Source of the DNA: Agrypnia vestita
Lineage: Eukaryota > Arthropoda > Insecta > Trichoptera > Phryganeidae
Reading direction: 5' to 3'
DNA length: 64,000 bases
Assembly (NCBI GenBank): GCA_016648135.1
Contig: JADDOH010010103.1
Coordinates: forward strand, 62,001 to 126,000
In this document: positions 32,967-44,180 of the stretch, piece by piece
How positions within the stretch are numbered: position 1 is the first letter of the stretch
Layout: each line of letters begins with the position of its first letter
Notes under the pieces: generated by a model
The model's input: only the letters and a program-made list of their open reading frames with translations
Database searches by the model: none
What the model was told of the DNA's origin: nothing
Translations under genes and position numbers: made by a program

Positions 32967-33075
32967 CTTCTTCTTCTTCCTCAGCCTTCATCTCCCCTCT
33001 GCTGGACACAGGCCTTTTCCATACCCTTCCATACATCCTTGTTATTTGCTAGTTGTAGCTTATTTGCTATTTGTA
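32967..33075 (-). mobile_element. RTE-A LINE 3' terminus (short)
   Basis: CTTCTTCTTCTTCCTCAGCC at the left is the (GAA)n tail and last codons on the minus strand (IQQ/VQQRGDEG-like), followed by the GKGYG.VCKDN part. Only about 100 bases remain. Confidence 0.7.
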
Positions 33076-33611
33076 GCTTTGCTGACATTACATATAATAC
33101 AAGAACATTAAGACTTGAAGAGGATCAGATAATATAAGAATAAGAACTTGAAAATATAAAATGGGATTTTCCGGGCATATGTGAGACAATGCAGAGAAGA
33201 GAAGAAGCAATAGAATGACAAATATGGTGAAAATTATTTTTGATTTTACGAAGTTAGTAGAAATAGGAAAGGTAAAATAAGCGCCTAATTCATAAAAAGT
33301 GCATGTCTGATAATAATATTTTCCATACTTATATTAGTTTATTTTATTTTATAGAAAGAAAGTTATATTATAATTACATAAATTTAAAAATATAATTGTT
33401 AAAATTCATCCTTATAGAACATACCTCTACCTGAATTGTGACCCAACCGGGATTCCAACCAGGAACACTTCGACCACACTGTGCTGCCAAGGAAGACCTG
33501 AAAGTTTGGTACAATGGTGGATTCTTTGCATCTAGTTGAAGAGACCCTGGGTTAAGCTGTAGGGGCGACCCAGTATCGAGACTTACCGAGCCGTGTCTCG
33601 CCTGCATGTAC
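33076..33611. other. Unassigned interval
   Basis: 33410-33610 is GC-richer. A 93-codon minus frame has no recognised domain. Confidence 0.3.
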
Positions 33612-33790
33612 GAGGCGGCCCTCGTAGCCCAGTGGGTATGACACTGGCTTCTCACACTGAAGGTTCCGGGTTCAATTCCCGGTGAGTCACAATTTAATCT
33701 ATATGATTAACTCAAGCCTGGGTGCTTTGTGATACGTTTCGCTTTTGTAATTGGACCTTTTGGCCTGTTGAAGCGTAAAAAGAAAAAAAT
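33612..33790 (+). mobile_element. tRNA-derived SINE, copy 2 (full head)
   Basis: GGCGGCCCTCGTAGCCCAGTGGG then an arm with CTTC/GAAG around TCACACT, then GGTTCCGGGTTCAATTCCCGG. The body matches the copy at 32411 and ends in A-rich sequence (33776-33787). The tRNA of origin is not certain (Val or Glu are the nearest by the anticodon arm). Confidence 0.87.
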
Positions 33791-34141
33791 ACATAGGGAG
33801 ATATAAGAAGATTAATTGAACGCTAAGGTACTTACTTACTTACTATTATGTTACTGTTTTATTTCTATGTATTATAATTATGTATTTTGTTTTCAATAAA
33901 GACATATCTTAAGGCGGGGACATTGAATGGCTTTGTTCAAGCAGCCATGCCACTTCGCAACGGATTATACGACCGGTACGGAGCAGCACGGTCCTGCTTG
34001 TTATTTTAATAAAATATCAACCTGGAGACGATTGAGTAGGACCGATATGGAAGCTTTTTCTCTTAGAAGCGATGGGTACCATTCTCTGGTCAATACTTAC
34101 TGGCGACTGTATCAAGTGGCCCCAGTGATCGCAGTAGCGAA

Positions 34142-34570
34142 ATTTTAAAACCAAATTAATTAATCAATTAGAAAGACATACAGAAAAATCAAATCCATGA
34201 AAAAAATTTGGCTTCTACCGGAATTTGAACCACGGGTCTTCTCCTATCCGGGGCAGGCGCGTTATCCAATTACGCTGTAGCGGCCTCTTAGATTTCTGTG
34301 AATATATTGACCTTATCTGTTAGTCTCATTTATTAATAGATTTACATTTATTATCCATTTATAGAGCAATACACTTTCTCTGGTACGGTAGGCACAAATT
34401 ACTTTGTGTAACTGCCGCTAGGGGACGCCAGAATTAACCTTTTTAATTCATTTTTATTTTTTGGACACATTTGATACAACACACATGTATTATATTCAAG
34501 AACAAATTCTTATTGAGAAGTTGCAATTTTTTCATAACAAAGTTAGAAAGCTAATTGATTAATTAATTTA
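34142..34570 (-). mobile_element. tRNA-like-containing inverted-end repeat, copy 2 (most complete)
   Basis: Both ends are AATTAATTAATCAATTAG in opposite orientation (34149-34170 and about 34553-34570). The tRNA-like unit is at 34207-34286 on the minus strand. The rest (GGACACATTTGATACAAC, TTATTGAGAAGTTGCAA) matches 1402-1606 reversed. No open frame. Confidence 0.7.
34207..34286 (-). other. tRNA-like unit inside repeat
   Basis: Minus strand: a D-arm-like GCGTAATTGGATAACGC, CCCCGGATAGG (CCG at the anticodon position) and B box GGTTCAAATTCC. The ends GGCCGCTAC and GGTAGAAGCC pair partly. Resembles tRNA-Arg(CCG). Confidence 0.55.
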
Positions 34571-34829
34571 TGTAATTATTGCTTTTCATACTTAATTTCT
34601 CATTTTTTTGGTTTAGTGCTCCTTTTTCTCTCATACTGTTGGTTAGATTAGCGTTTAAGATTTGAAATCATATTGGTATATAAGTGCTTCTTAATTGAGC
34701 TCCAGTTGAATATTTCAAGATTACGTTATTTAAGCACGTAATATACCTAATATACTTTTTCTTAATTGCGAATTTGCGCACATTTAGGTATGTACATAAA
34801 TATAATTATAATGAACCTTTAAATGAACA

Positions 34830-35105
34830 ATGCTTAACATTTCCTCAAAGCCTTTAAGTAATCCAGAACCGGTGCACAGACCTCATTGTTTGTCAAAGTG
34901 GATAAGCTGTTGGTTAACATTCGGCCAAGTTCGTATTCCAGTAACAGTGAAGCGACGAAAAGGTCGCCAACCTACCCCGCCGTACCCGCTGTTCTTGGAG
35001 CCAAACAGACTTCTTCTACAAAGTGTCCGTATTTTAAACCTTGTTTTTAAAGTCCGGCATCCGGCTTTACACACTATATCCGGTCACGGAAGGTGGTAGT
35101 GTCAA
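34830..35105. promoter_or_regulatory. GC-richer block without repeats; candidate non-coding element
   Basis: Complex sequence with frames open on both strands (89 and 63 codons) but no recognisable domain. Could be an unrecognised exon or a regulatory element. Confidence 0.25.
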
Positions 35106-35904
35106 CCTCTGGCCGTATATCTACTTAAAAGTTGAAAGAATGTTTAATTCGAGGAACGGGGGGATAAACAATGCTCCAGGTAATTACGTTCAAATTTAAT
35201 TGCGAACGAAATCGTCGAAATATTTTCTTCGCAGCGAAGTGTTTGAGGTATTGTGCACGACCATTATTGAATACGAATATCTTTTCTTCTTTTTCCTAGA
35301 TGTTTTTCATTATTTGGAGTCAGCCTTTCTACTCTGGGTGCACCTTGTCTTGCGATTGATAAGATTTTCATATACTTTTTACATGACGTCCTTAGTTGTA
35401 AAACATACAATATGAGACCATTTTTTCATTTTTCAAGATAATTTTATTGTAGCTAATTACTTTTCCCAAGGACGCGATGCTTGAAGCAAATAATTCCAGT
35501 TTTATAAAAGGATTTGACAAGACCTTAAAAAAACTGGTGAACAACCGCTATAACAGCGTCGTTCTCTTCTCAATTTTGAAGAGGTGGGTGTCAAAAGGTT
35601 CTATTTCAACTAAACAAACAGGATCTAAATAAACTGCACTATCATGCAGGATGACTATTGTAATTATGCTTATCTTTTTTTTTTATATATATATATTTAT
35701 TAATTTTTTTTTATATTTATTACATTGTAGATATGCCAAACTGCACAGCAGTTTTACGGCATGGTTGCCTTCAATATTTGACAATAATTTTTATTTTATA
35801 ATGAAGATAGTTGTTGCATGTTTTTTTACAAGTGATACATCATATGTAATTATAAATGAATGTAAGATTAGGTTCATAGCTTTAATATATATTCTTTTAG
35901 CTTG
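35106..35904. other. AT-rich interval, no gene seen
   Basis: T-rich frames encode only hydrophobic chance peptides. No repeat noted. Confidence 0.3.
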
Positions 35905-36208
35905 TACTTTTTTGAAGTGAATGAAGTTTTTTTGTCTTGCATCATCTCAAAGAAATGTCTTAAACCTAACAAGCCTTTACTTCCACCTTTAGAAGGCAAT
36001 TCCACAATAAAGGCAGATTCCACTCATTCGTTTGAGATTCTTAGAACTTCTACTACTTCTTAATATCAGTAATTCGATGATCTGCAAAACCATTCTGATA
36101 AATTCTGATGTTTTTCTGCAATTACTGCCGTTGACGGTCTTCCAGTGCGAAAGCCGACTTCAATACTATACAGCCTGCATTCTACAAAATTCCCAATACT
36201 TCGCTTGT

Positions 36209-36215
<7 letters not shown>
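35905..36215 (-). pseudogene. Decayed mariner-type transposase N-terminal fragment
   Basis: The minus strand reads FRTGRPSTAVIAEKHQNLSEW, then ADHRITDI and, one frame over, EVVEVLRISNE. RTGRPST and the following helix-turn-helix (HRIT-x-EV-E-L-IS-E) are the DNA-binding N-terminus of mariner transposases. It is unlike the copy at 1938-3221. Frameshifts and stops; no inverted ends found. Joined to a (TA)n tract. Confidence 0.55.
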
Positions 36216-36241
<26 letters not shown>

Positions 36242-36242
36242 C
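36209..36242. repeat. (TA)n microsatellite
   Basis: About 34 bases of TA repeats. Confidence 0.95.
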
Positions 36243-36915
36243 ATTAGTTGTATTGTGACCATGCGGCAATTAAGTCCGAAACCTCCGATATGAGAGTTGT
36301 CATGCCCTGGACTGGGAGAGCCTCTTATATTCAACACAAACAAGAATATTACGTATTAAGGAACTTTTCTGGCTCTACTATTTAATGGTCGAGGAACTTA
36401 ACGGAAACTTAAGGAAAATAACGCCTGAAATGTCTTGTTTATTATTAGTTTTAATGAGACGTCATCAAAATACTGGGTACAAAATACATAAAAAACAAAA
36501 AATTACTTCATTAAATCGCGTTTACTTTATGAATACAGCGCGATCATGCGGGCATTTATAAATACAGAATTGATGTTGTTCTATGAGTTCAGACTATTAT
36601 CAAGAAAACCAGCTGCAACCCATCAAAAATGACGGAGCATTGTTTCGCGTCTTTGCTAAGCCCTAGTATACATTTATAGCATCTTTTTGGCGTTCCATGA
36701 AGCTCGTTCGAACCCCGTCTCATTTGTTTTTTAGCCGTGAATTCGAAGGAAATTACGGAGAAATTATTATGTTTGTTTGATTTATCTGATGGTATCTGCA
36801 ATAAGTAGGTATTACTTCTACTTTCATGTATAATTTATAAAACAAAGTATAATTTCTGATATAAATCAATAAAAAACGGACATTTGTATAAAAAGATTAA
36901 TCAGATTTGAATGTC
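36243..36915. other. Unassigned interval
   Basis: No repeat or coding domain recognised. A 70-codon minus frame at 36589-36801 is unsupported. Confidence 0.3.
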
Positions 36916-37290
36916 GTTCTTAATCCAGCCACTTCATTGATAAAGTACAAGTATTATCGATCAAACCTGCGTACGCACGAAAATAATATAAAAGTTTAAA
37001 ACGCGTCGGTTTGACCCTCCAAGGTTCGTCCCTAGGCGAGCGGCCGAGCTCCCTTCTGGCGAAGGGTGGGCCGTCAGTTAACCTAGTCACCCAGGCTAAT
37101 AAACATTCACAACACATAAATTAAATAAAAATACAATCCACTACACGTGACTCGCTTTTATTAATCTATAATCGAAATAAGGGAGGGGGATGACGACTGC
37201 AAGGGCGCATCGCGCGGTGTGATAATGCCTTAGCTTTGTCTAAATCCGCACGGAGGGTAGCCACCCCTGGCTCGGGGGAGTTTCGTCAGC
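36916..37290. promoter_or_regulatory. GC-rich block, candidate non-coding element
   Basis: Contains GCGAGCGGCCGAGCTCCC, GGCGAAGGGTGGGCCGTC and GGGCGCATCGCGCGGTGTG in AT-rich surroundings. No repeat relatives or domain-bearing frames. Confidence 0.3.
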
Positions 37291-38683
37291 TTTCTATATT
37301 TATTATTTATAATCTTATCTGACGTTTTAATATCCACACGCACTCTTGTTTTCGGTCGCGTAATTGTTGAGGCTTGATTTTCAAGAATATTAATAATTTC
37401 GAGAGAATTTAATTCATATACAAAAATTAATATTTACCTACTGCAAAAACATTAGGTACGCCAAATAGTATAATAGTTATAAATACGTAAAGCACGTATA
37501 AAATTCTAAATATCTTTAAATGTTTTCATAAATTCCGATTTTAAGGTTCATTTTCTGATATGTTTCAACATACTATTTTTTGTATATTTACAGTCACTTA
37601 GAAATAGTAAAGAATAATTATATACCTAACACGTTTAACTAAGAATAATTTCGATATTTTGTAAGTTAAAATAAGAATTATTCGATATATTTCAACAATT
37701 TTTGAATATTTATAATCACTTAAAAATAGTATAGAATAATTGTTAGAAAATGAATAAAATACCAAATACGTTAAAGTACGTTCAATTAATATTATTATTA
37801 AACCATATCGCTCTGAACTTTGTCCGAATTGAAAACAAATATTACTTTATATGATAATATATCTAATACATGATAATATATCTGGAACAGGCGTAGCCTA
37901 GTAGAGTGGCATAATCCACAAATTAAACAAAACAAAAAAATGTGTAATTTATCTTATGTTTTATTGTTAAATTAGTATTAAGTACCTTTATTTGTAAACA
38001 AGGATTTTTTTAAATAAATAAATAAATATGACTAATGCTACTCACGAACTGTAGTATTGATAAAGATAACTCAATTCTAGTTTGTACTTTAAGTTAAGTT
38101 TCGTATAAATTAAAATTAAACTAAAAAGTCGTTCATGGTACCTACTTTAACCATCTACTGATAAATTTATATAACAATTCTGACAGTATTCAAAAGGGAG
38201 TGGTACCGTTGATATTATATATTGTAACGCTTAGAACTAAAAATAAAATATATACCTACAGTTAGTACCTACTTCAGACAGTAATTTAAAATACGCCGTA
38301 CTTAACTAGATGATACGAAATAAATTGAGATACCATACATATGTATCGCGTAATATTTATGTCACTATAATAATTACCATGTGAAATAGCAATACAATCA
38401 TTACCATATCATTCAGATTTTAAAATGATATATTTACGTATATCTCATGTTTCATCGTACTAACTACACGCGCCTGCTCTTATGGCTACGTGTAAACATC
38501 GTGTTTGCTTGTGTCATGAAGAGTTTACATATTTTTGACATTTTAAAATATGTTGTCCAAAACTATGAAATATTGCTTTTTGTAGGAAGGTATCAGGTAT
38601 TTATATTTTTAAAACTCAAATTGATGTTTACGGGTACTGAATAAAAAATGTAGTTATCATGGTAACTATTTTATTGTATTTTA
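37291..38683. other. AT-rich interval, no gene seen
   Basis: Two loosely similar stretches at 37555-37625 and 37680-37745 (both with ACTTA.AAATAGTA.AGAATAATT). Otherwise plain. Confidence 0.35.
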
Positions 38684-38952
38684 AGATTACTTTGGATCGA
38701 TTTTTAACCCTTTTCCCGAGATCCAGTCGAGCTGAAACTTTGCAAGCAGACTCGTGGCGACGATACCAATGATCTTACAAATTTTCGTTTAAAAAAATTT
38801 AATAAATATAGTATAATTTAGGATTTTTAGAAATTTTAATGTTTTTTTCAAATTGGAATCAATACAAATGAGTAATTAGCTCGACGCTTTTAGGCACGAA
38901 ACCTGATTCAATGAGAAAGGGAGTATAATAAAAACTTGGTTTTTTAGTTTAG
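38684..38952 (-). repeat. Repeat family P, short form, copy C
   Basis: Reverse orientation: core first (TTTAACCCTTTTCCCGAGAT, GAAACTTTGCAAGCAGACTC), ending GAGAAAGGGAGTATAATAAA and AACTTGG. No middle extension. Confidence 0.75.
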
Positions 38953-39057
38953 TTTTTTTACGATGAATTAGGCGCGAGTTAAGATCGGTAGTAATCAGCG
39001 TAACAATATTGCGCCGCTATGAATATAAGGAGTGTTGAACAACGTCAGAATGTTGTG

Positions 39058-39415
39058 TTACAGCGTGGGTAGGTACTGCGGGAGTGCCATTATCGAAACA
39101 CGTGCTGATGTTATGAACTTTAATGCAAGCACTTTATACGATTCGTTCCGGAGAGAGTCGTTCTGTGCGACGACAAGCACCCACTTCGTATCTGATGTTT
39201 GGCCATTTCTCGGAGGAGAAGTGGGTTTTACAACCATGGCGAGAGCCGTTTTTAAAATATGAATAATTTTCTCAACTCGTAACTCGCTCACTTTCCTAGT
39301 CGATGAACTCGTAAATTCACCTATTGGTGGATTACTTGCAGATTCATTTGATCCGACTATCTGGGGTATATTCGGCGAGTGGCTTTTTACCCGTTTGGGG
39401 CCGCTTGGTCAGTCC
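39058..39415 (-). other. Open reading frame without recognised function (about 115 codons)
   Basis: Open on the minus strand from about 39405 to the stop after LPQYLPTL. It contains SHSPNIPQIVGSNESASN, then STRKVSELRVEKIIHILKTA and PTSPPRNGQTSDTKWVLVV. There is no ATG near its upper edge, so it would be an exon or an element fragment. Composition (Ser/Pro-rich then helical) recalls the ORF1/gag-like proteins of retroelements, but I recognise no motif. Could be chance in a GC-richer block. Confidence 0.3.
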
Positions 39416-39864
39416 CGTTCTCTTTTGGTTCTGATACGAGTTGTTCCCTCGAATCGATGAAGGTACCTGTACAATTACTTGATTTGTTCATTTTATTTTG
39501 CATGACGGCGAATGTTTTGAGGTTGCAGCTTGTGTGCATATTCCCCCAGTGAAGCCGAATGCGTTCTCATTTATTGTAGAATTGTCTTTTGTGATTGAGT
39601 TTGGCCTCTTTTGACTACTTATTCTACATTATTATTTACTTGACTGTATTGTATTATTGTATTGTATTATTAATTAAGATTTTTGATATATTAGATAAAT
39701 AATATATTACCTTTCTCATTGTCTAATAAATTAGATTACCTACCTATAAGATTTCAAGTGGTTAACCCTCACCACACACAAGAATCGTAATTCTTTTTGG
39801 AGAGGTATACAGTACTGTTACACCCCACATTCTGAGGGACAGACCTTTCTCCTTTTCGATTTTT

Positions 39865-40285
39865 TAAATTTTTTTTTATTTAAAATATGTATAATAGAAA
39901 CCTGAAAAGGTTTATGGATACTATTTTTTACATGACATAGGAATATAATAATAATATAATTTAGATACAAAATCATTTTTATAATTGACCGAGTTTTAGC
40001 ATTTTTGTCACATCTGTTTTGAATTTATTAGTAGTCAGTTGTTTGGTCTGTTGTGGTAGGTCATTGTATAGTTTTAATCCGTTGCAAATTAGTCGTGATT
40101 GTTCTGTTTTTGTTTTGGCGTGTGTTATGTGATAGTTTTGAGCCGATCTAGTGCTGTGTTGGTGTTTTTCGTGTATTTTGTGTAATTTTATGTCTTCATC
40201 GTGTATTTCGCCATTTGCTAGTTTGTGAATGATTTTAAGTGTTTCGATTTTTGTAATATTTTCAATGTTTAATTGTTGTGTTATA
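39865..40285 (-). mobile_element. Jockey/CR1-like LINE C-terminus with poly-A tail
   Basis: The minus strand is open from 40284 to a stop at 39979-39981, about 100 codons: NIENITKIETLKIIHKLANGE, then STRSAQNYHITHAKTKTEQSR, LICNGLKLYNDLP and FKTDVTKMLKLGQL. The R-x-x-x-Y-H / L-x-N-x-LP ending is the usual C-terminus of Jockey/CR1 LINE proteins. An A-rich tail follows (39868-39892). Truncated at its 5' end where the next LINE begins. Confidence 0.65.
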
Positions 40286-40910
40286 CGGTATACAGTTTCA
40301 GTTGGTGTCAGGTATTTTAGATCATAGACTTGCCTTTTTCAAGATGCACAAACTTGAGTCCCGACGGAAAATATTCGATCTCATTGTGCTATACAAGATT
40401 CTCAGAGGAGCTATCCATTCTCTTTCTCTATCTGCTATAAATTTGCATGTTAAACCCAGTATAAGATACCCGGAATTCTTTACAATAAGCCAGCACACTA
40501 ATAATGTTGGTTACTTTTCTCCCATCACAAGGTTGTGTCGCACATATAACATGTATTGTGCTGACCCTAACATTGATGCTGATATTCTTGTAGATACATT
40601 ATCATCGTTCAAAAACTCACTCATACACAACATCCATTTTCTAAACGATGACCTGAACCTGTAGATCTATTAAATCAATTATTTATTAAATACTAATCAC
40701 ACTACATTCAAACACTAAATATACAATACACATAAATGTTAATGTAAAGTATACTTATATGGAAAAATACATGTTACTAGAGCGTGCCGAAGACACTTGT
40801 AATTGGGATAATGGGCATAGTCTTCATTTATAATGTTTTGATATTAGAATATGATGTACCTGTTATCCTGTTAGCATCTCTAATAAATAATAAAATAATA
40901 AAATATCTGA
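40286..40910 (+). mobile_element. Jockey/CR1-like LINE 3' end, family J2, copy 1
   Basis: Reads DHRLAFFKMHKLESRRKIFDL, LYKILRGAIHSLSLSAINLHVKP, then SQHTNNVGYFSPITRLCRTYN and DPNIDADILVDTLSSFKNSL, with a stop at 40662-40664. This intact 128-codon end is followed by a 3' UTR that recurs at 41740-41930 and 50815-51000 (AGAGCGTGCCGAAGACACTTG) and by an AATAAATAATAAAATAATAAA tail. The pattern 'L..RR...D...LYK.L.G' is typical after the RT domain of Jockey/CR1 elements. Head-to-head with the LINE at 39865-40285. Confidence 0.75.
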
Positions 40911-40974
40911 TTTTAAGAGGGCCTGGTCCTAGAATCTTAAAATTAAAATGATATGATATGAAAATGTCAAGTGT

Positions 40975-41295
40975 GCATGATTGTAATTTAATTTGTCGCC
41001 AGTGCGTCGATTACTATCGGTGCCCGAAGAGCAATTGAAAGCGTCTCTGTTTGTCGGGCAATTCAATCCGTATTTATTGCCAGGGTCGCGCGGGACCCAG
41101 ATATTTGCATGCGCCACGCGCGCTGGGTAAGCCAAGACTTGCGCCAGCGCCCGCTATCTTTTGACAGCGCACGCGGCCGTGTTGACAAAATACAGTAGCC
41201 GGGAGTGATATGAAATTTCGCGACAGCACTAGCAGAACTTTCATCAGTAACAATATCACAAAGCCGTGTTTTACTATTTGGGTTGGAGTTATTCA
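40975..41295. promoter_or_regulatory. GC-rich, non-repetitive block; candidate conserved non-coding element
   Basis: Contains AGATATTTGCATGCGCC (octamer-like), GGGTCGCGCGGGACCC (self-complementary), TTTATTGCC and GACAGCGCACGCGGCCGTG. Frames across it have no domain. Confidence 0.35.
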
Positions 41296-41739
41296 TTCAT
41301 CTGTTTGCGCTGTACGTCACTTCAATTGCTTTTGCTGGTGTATATAGATTTAATCAGTTTTATACGTTCGTGTTTTTGGAATAATCCAAAACTATGGTCC
41401 CGTCGTTCAAACAATGAAAATAAGTATTTCATTGTATAATTTAATGTCCCGTTAATTTAATCTAACTAAAATAATCGTAATCTAAATTAAACAAACCTAA
41501 TAACCTAACCTAACCAAACCTGATAACCTAACCTATCCTCATATATTGCCTATGAAATGTCAAAATATGCAGTGCATTTTTCGAAACTTTAAAGTGTAAT
41601 ATCTTATTTAATACGTAAATTATCTTTCATTTTGTTATTAGCACATTCAATAATATAGTGAAATAATCATTGTCGTTGTATATGCAATGGGACCATTATC
41701 TTAGATTTAGCCGTCTTTTTTTATTTTGTTTATTTTTTA
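41296..41739. other. Interval with degenerate CCTAA words
   Basis: TAACCTAACCTAACC and AACCTAACCTATCC at 41498-41538 are telomere-like or the common arthropod ACCTAACCTAA word. Otherwise AT-rich without features. Confidence 0.4.
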
Positions 41740-42625
41740 TTTATTAGAGACGCTAACAGGATAATAAGTACATGATACTCTAATAATAAACATTATAAAT
41801 GAAGACTATGCCCATTATCCCAATAACAAATGTCTTCGGCACGCTCTAGTAACATGTATTTTTGCATTTAAGTATATTTTACATGTACATTTATGTGTAT
41901 CGTATACTTAGTGTTTGAATGTAGTGTGATTCTTCTTCTTCTTCTTCTTCTTCCTTAGCCTTTTTCCCTCCACTGCTGGATGTAGGCCTCTTCCATTTTC
42001 TTCCACTCGTCTCTATTTCTCCCCCTTCTCATCCAGGTTCTTCCTGCTTGCTGGACTATGTCATCAGACCACCTTTTAGGAGGTCTTCCGACGCTTCTAT
42101 TTTTTGTCCAGTGCCTCCACTGTAGGATTCTGGGTGCCCATCTAGTATCCTCCTGTCGAGCCATATGTCCAGCCCACTGCCATTTTAGTTTTGCAATACG
42201 GTCCATAATATCGGCAACTTTTGTTCGGCGTCTTATTTCTTCATTTCTGATTTTATGTCAAAGGCGTAGTGCGATTAGTATTTAAAAAAAATTGATTAAA
42301 CGGATCTATAGGTTCAGGTCGTCGTTTAGTAAATGGATGTTGTGTATGAGTGAGTTTTTGAACGATGATATCTGCAAGAATATCGGCATCAATGTTAGGG
42401 TCAGCACAATATATATTATATGTGTGACACAACTTTGTGATGGGAGAAAAGTAACCGACATTATTAGTGTGCTGACTTATTCTAAAGAACTCCGGGTTTC
42501 TTATACGGGGTTTAACATGCAAATTTATATCAGATAGAGAAAGAGAATCAATAGCTCCGCTGAGTATCTTGTGTATCACAACGAGATCGGATATTTTCTG
42601 TCGGGACTCAAGTTTGTGTCGGTCG
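41740..42625 (-). mobile_element. Jockey/CR1-like LINE, family J2, copy 2, interrupted by an RTE-B insertion
   Basis: The minus strand reads MIHKILSGAIDSLSLSDINL, HVKPRIRNPEFFRISQHTNN and YFSPITKLCHTYN (42579-42270). It then runs into RTE-B sequence, and the J2 3' UTR resumes at 41930-41745. GTAGTGTGAT (41922-41931) and GTAGTGCGAT (42259-42268) flank the insertion. The uninterrupted word in the copy at 50995 (TGTAGTGCGATTAGTATTT) gives the empty site. Confidence 0.8.
41932..42258 (-). mobile_element. RTE-B LINE 3' end nested in J2
   Basis: 84 codons on the minus strand: MDRIAKLKWQWAGHMARQED, APRILQWRHWTKNRSVGRPP, KRWSDDIVQQAGRTWMRRGRNR then EWKKMEEAYIQQWREKG stop, and a (GAA)n tail at 41932-41953. 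The 10-bp target duplication is described under J2 copy 2. Related to the copy at 55255. Confidence 0.88.
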
Positions 42626-44180
42626 TTTTCTTATATTATTATATTTAATTTAATCAATAGTTTATGTAGCATAAGCAAATTCTTACTCTGTAGAATCATG
42701 CTGCGTTGATTTAAGAAATGAATAATTCCTACCTATCTCAGAATAAATATATGTAAATACCATTCGAGGTAGGTTATAGGCGAGAGGTTTACTAACATTA
42801 ATAAGTTAGCTATATGCATTATACTGTTGTGATATATTTCCATAATTTAAAATAAATCCATTAAAATATTAAGAAACGCCAATTTATCGGTAGTAAAATA
42901 AACTAATACTTGTCGACAATGTGTGTATGTGTCACGGGTATATTATGAATTTTTATAAATTATCTTCAGAAGTCAAGAGAGAATCATCAATACCGTTTGC
43001 ATATGCATACCGGATATAGTATTGGGTCTTCTTTTAACACTGTCATTTTTTAATCCCTGTCTTGCGCTGATCTCACCTATGTAACACCAGCGCTTCAGGT
43101 TGGCAGCCCCCTGTATTTGTGAACTTATTTTCTAACAACATTTTATATTTTATTATTTTCATTATTTTAAACACTGTCAATTTATTTTAATGCATTGTTT
43201 GTTTCTTCCCTTGGTTATTGTGTTTATTTTTCTTTTTTCTTTTGTTATCATTTTTATTTTCTACTCTTGTTATTTTCCCATTTATACGTTTTGTTAAATT
43301 TTCCTTTTTTGGTCCCCTGAGACAGTGACGTCGTTTATGCCGAATCCTCGCCTGCACAAGTGTCGTTGCTTCGGGCAAGGAAACCTCTTTAGTATTTAAA
43401 AAATACCAATCTTGATTGCGAAAGTGTAGGGCCGATTTTAAAACTTTTGTTCATAGAACGGTCCTGGGTCTGTGGTGGATCTCGCTTCACTGTACTTGTG
43501 GATAATTTTCATTTCTACTGTCCATACATGGACACCATTGCAGAAACCTCCTGGATCATATATTGCCTGTTAGCCTCGCTGCCTTAGTAGCACAGTCCAC
43601 CAACGCAAACATCTGGACAATGTCGACTACCTTTGTTTTTGTCTTATTTATTCGTTGGTCTTCCTGTTTCTTAGCGAAGTTCCCAACTATGCTTTTTCCT
43701 TATATATATTTTTCGGTACAGTTTGGGTGAAGATTCATTTTTGCGTTCATTCGCGGTATTCATTTTATCAATAGTTAAATTTGGTTTACATTGCTATCAG
43801 CCATGTCAATCCACTTCAGGACGAAGGCCTCTTTATTACTCTGCCTGCTCTGAGAAATTTGTTTACAAAAATATTATTTTGACTTTAAACATATTGTTTT
43901 AAAAATGGGCACATATGACGGAAACCATCGAACAACACAGTGAAGTAGGCAATGACTAAGGAGCTTCAGAACTCCTGGATAACTCAATGCTCCAAAATAT
44001 TATAAAGAAAGGGCCTGGATGAAAGCGATGCCTGGAAAATATAGCCTGAGGCAACAGCCTACCTAGGCAATGAGTTGGGGCAGTGCAAGGAAGAAGAAGA
44101 ATTTTAACAATGTATTATTAACTTTTTGACAGCAAAGAGGTAAAATTACGGATACAAGATACAAGTGTATTATTTTATCG
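42626..44180. other. Interval without recognised gene
   Basis: 43310-43510 shares words with the insertion inside family T at 44.9-45.0 kb (ATAAAACGGTCCTTGG-like / ATAGAACGGTCCTGGG; CGTCG...GGGCAAGG), so it is probably another dispersed repeat. 44010-44095 may be a short LINE end (AMSWGSARKKKN then GAAGAAGAA). The rest is AT-rich. Confidence 0.35.

Noticed and set aside
42058..42537. 75- and 81-codon plus-strand frames
   Set aside because: Antisense shadows of the RTE-B and J2 LINE coding ends on the minus strand.
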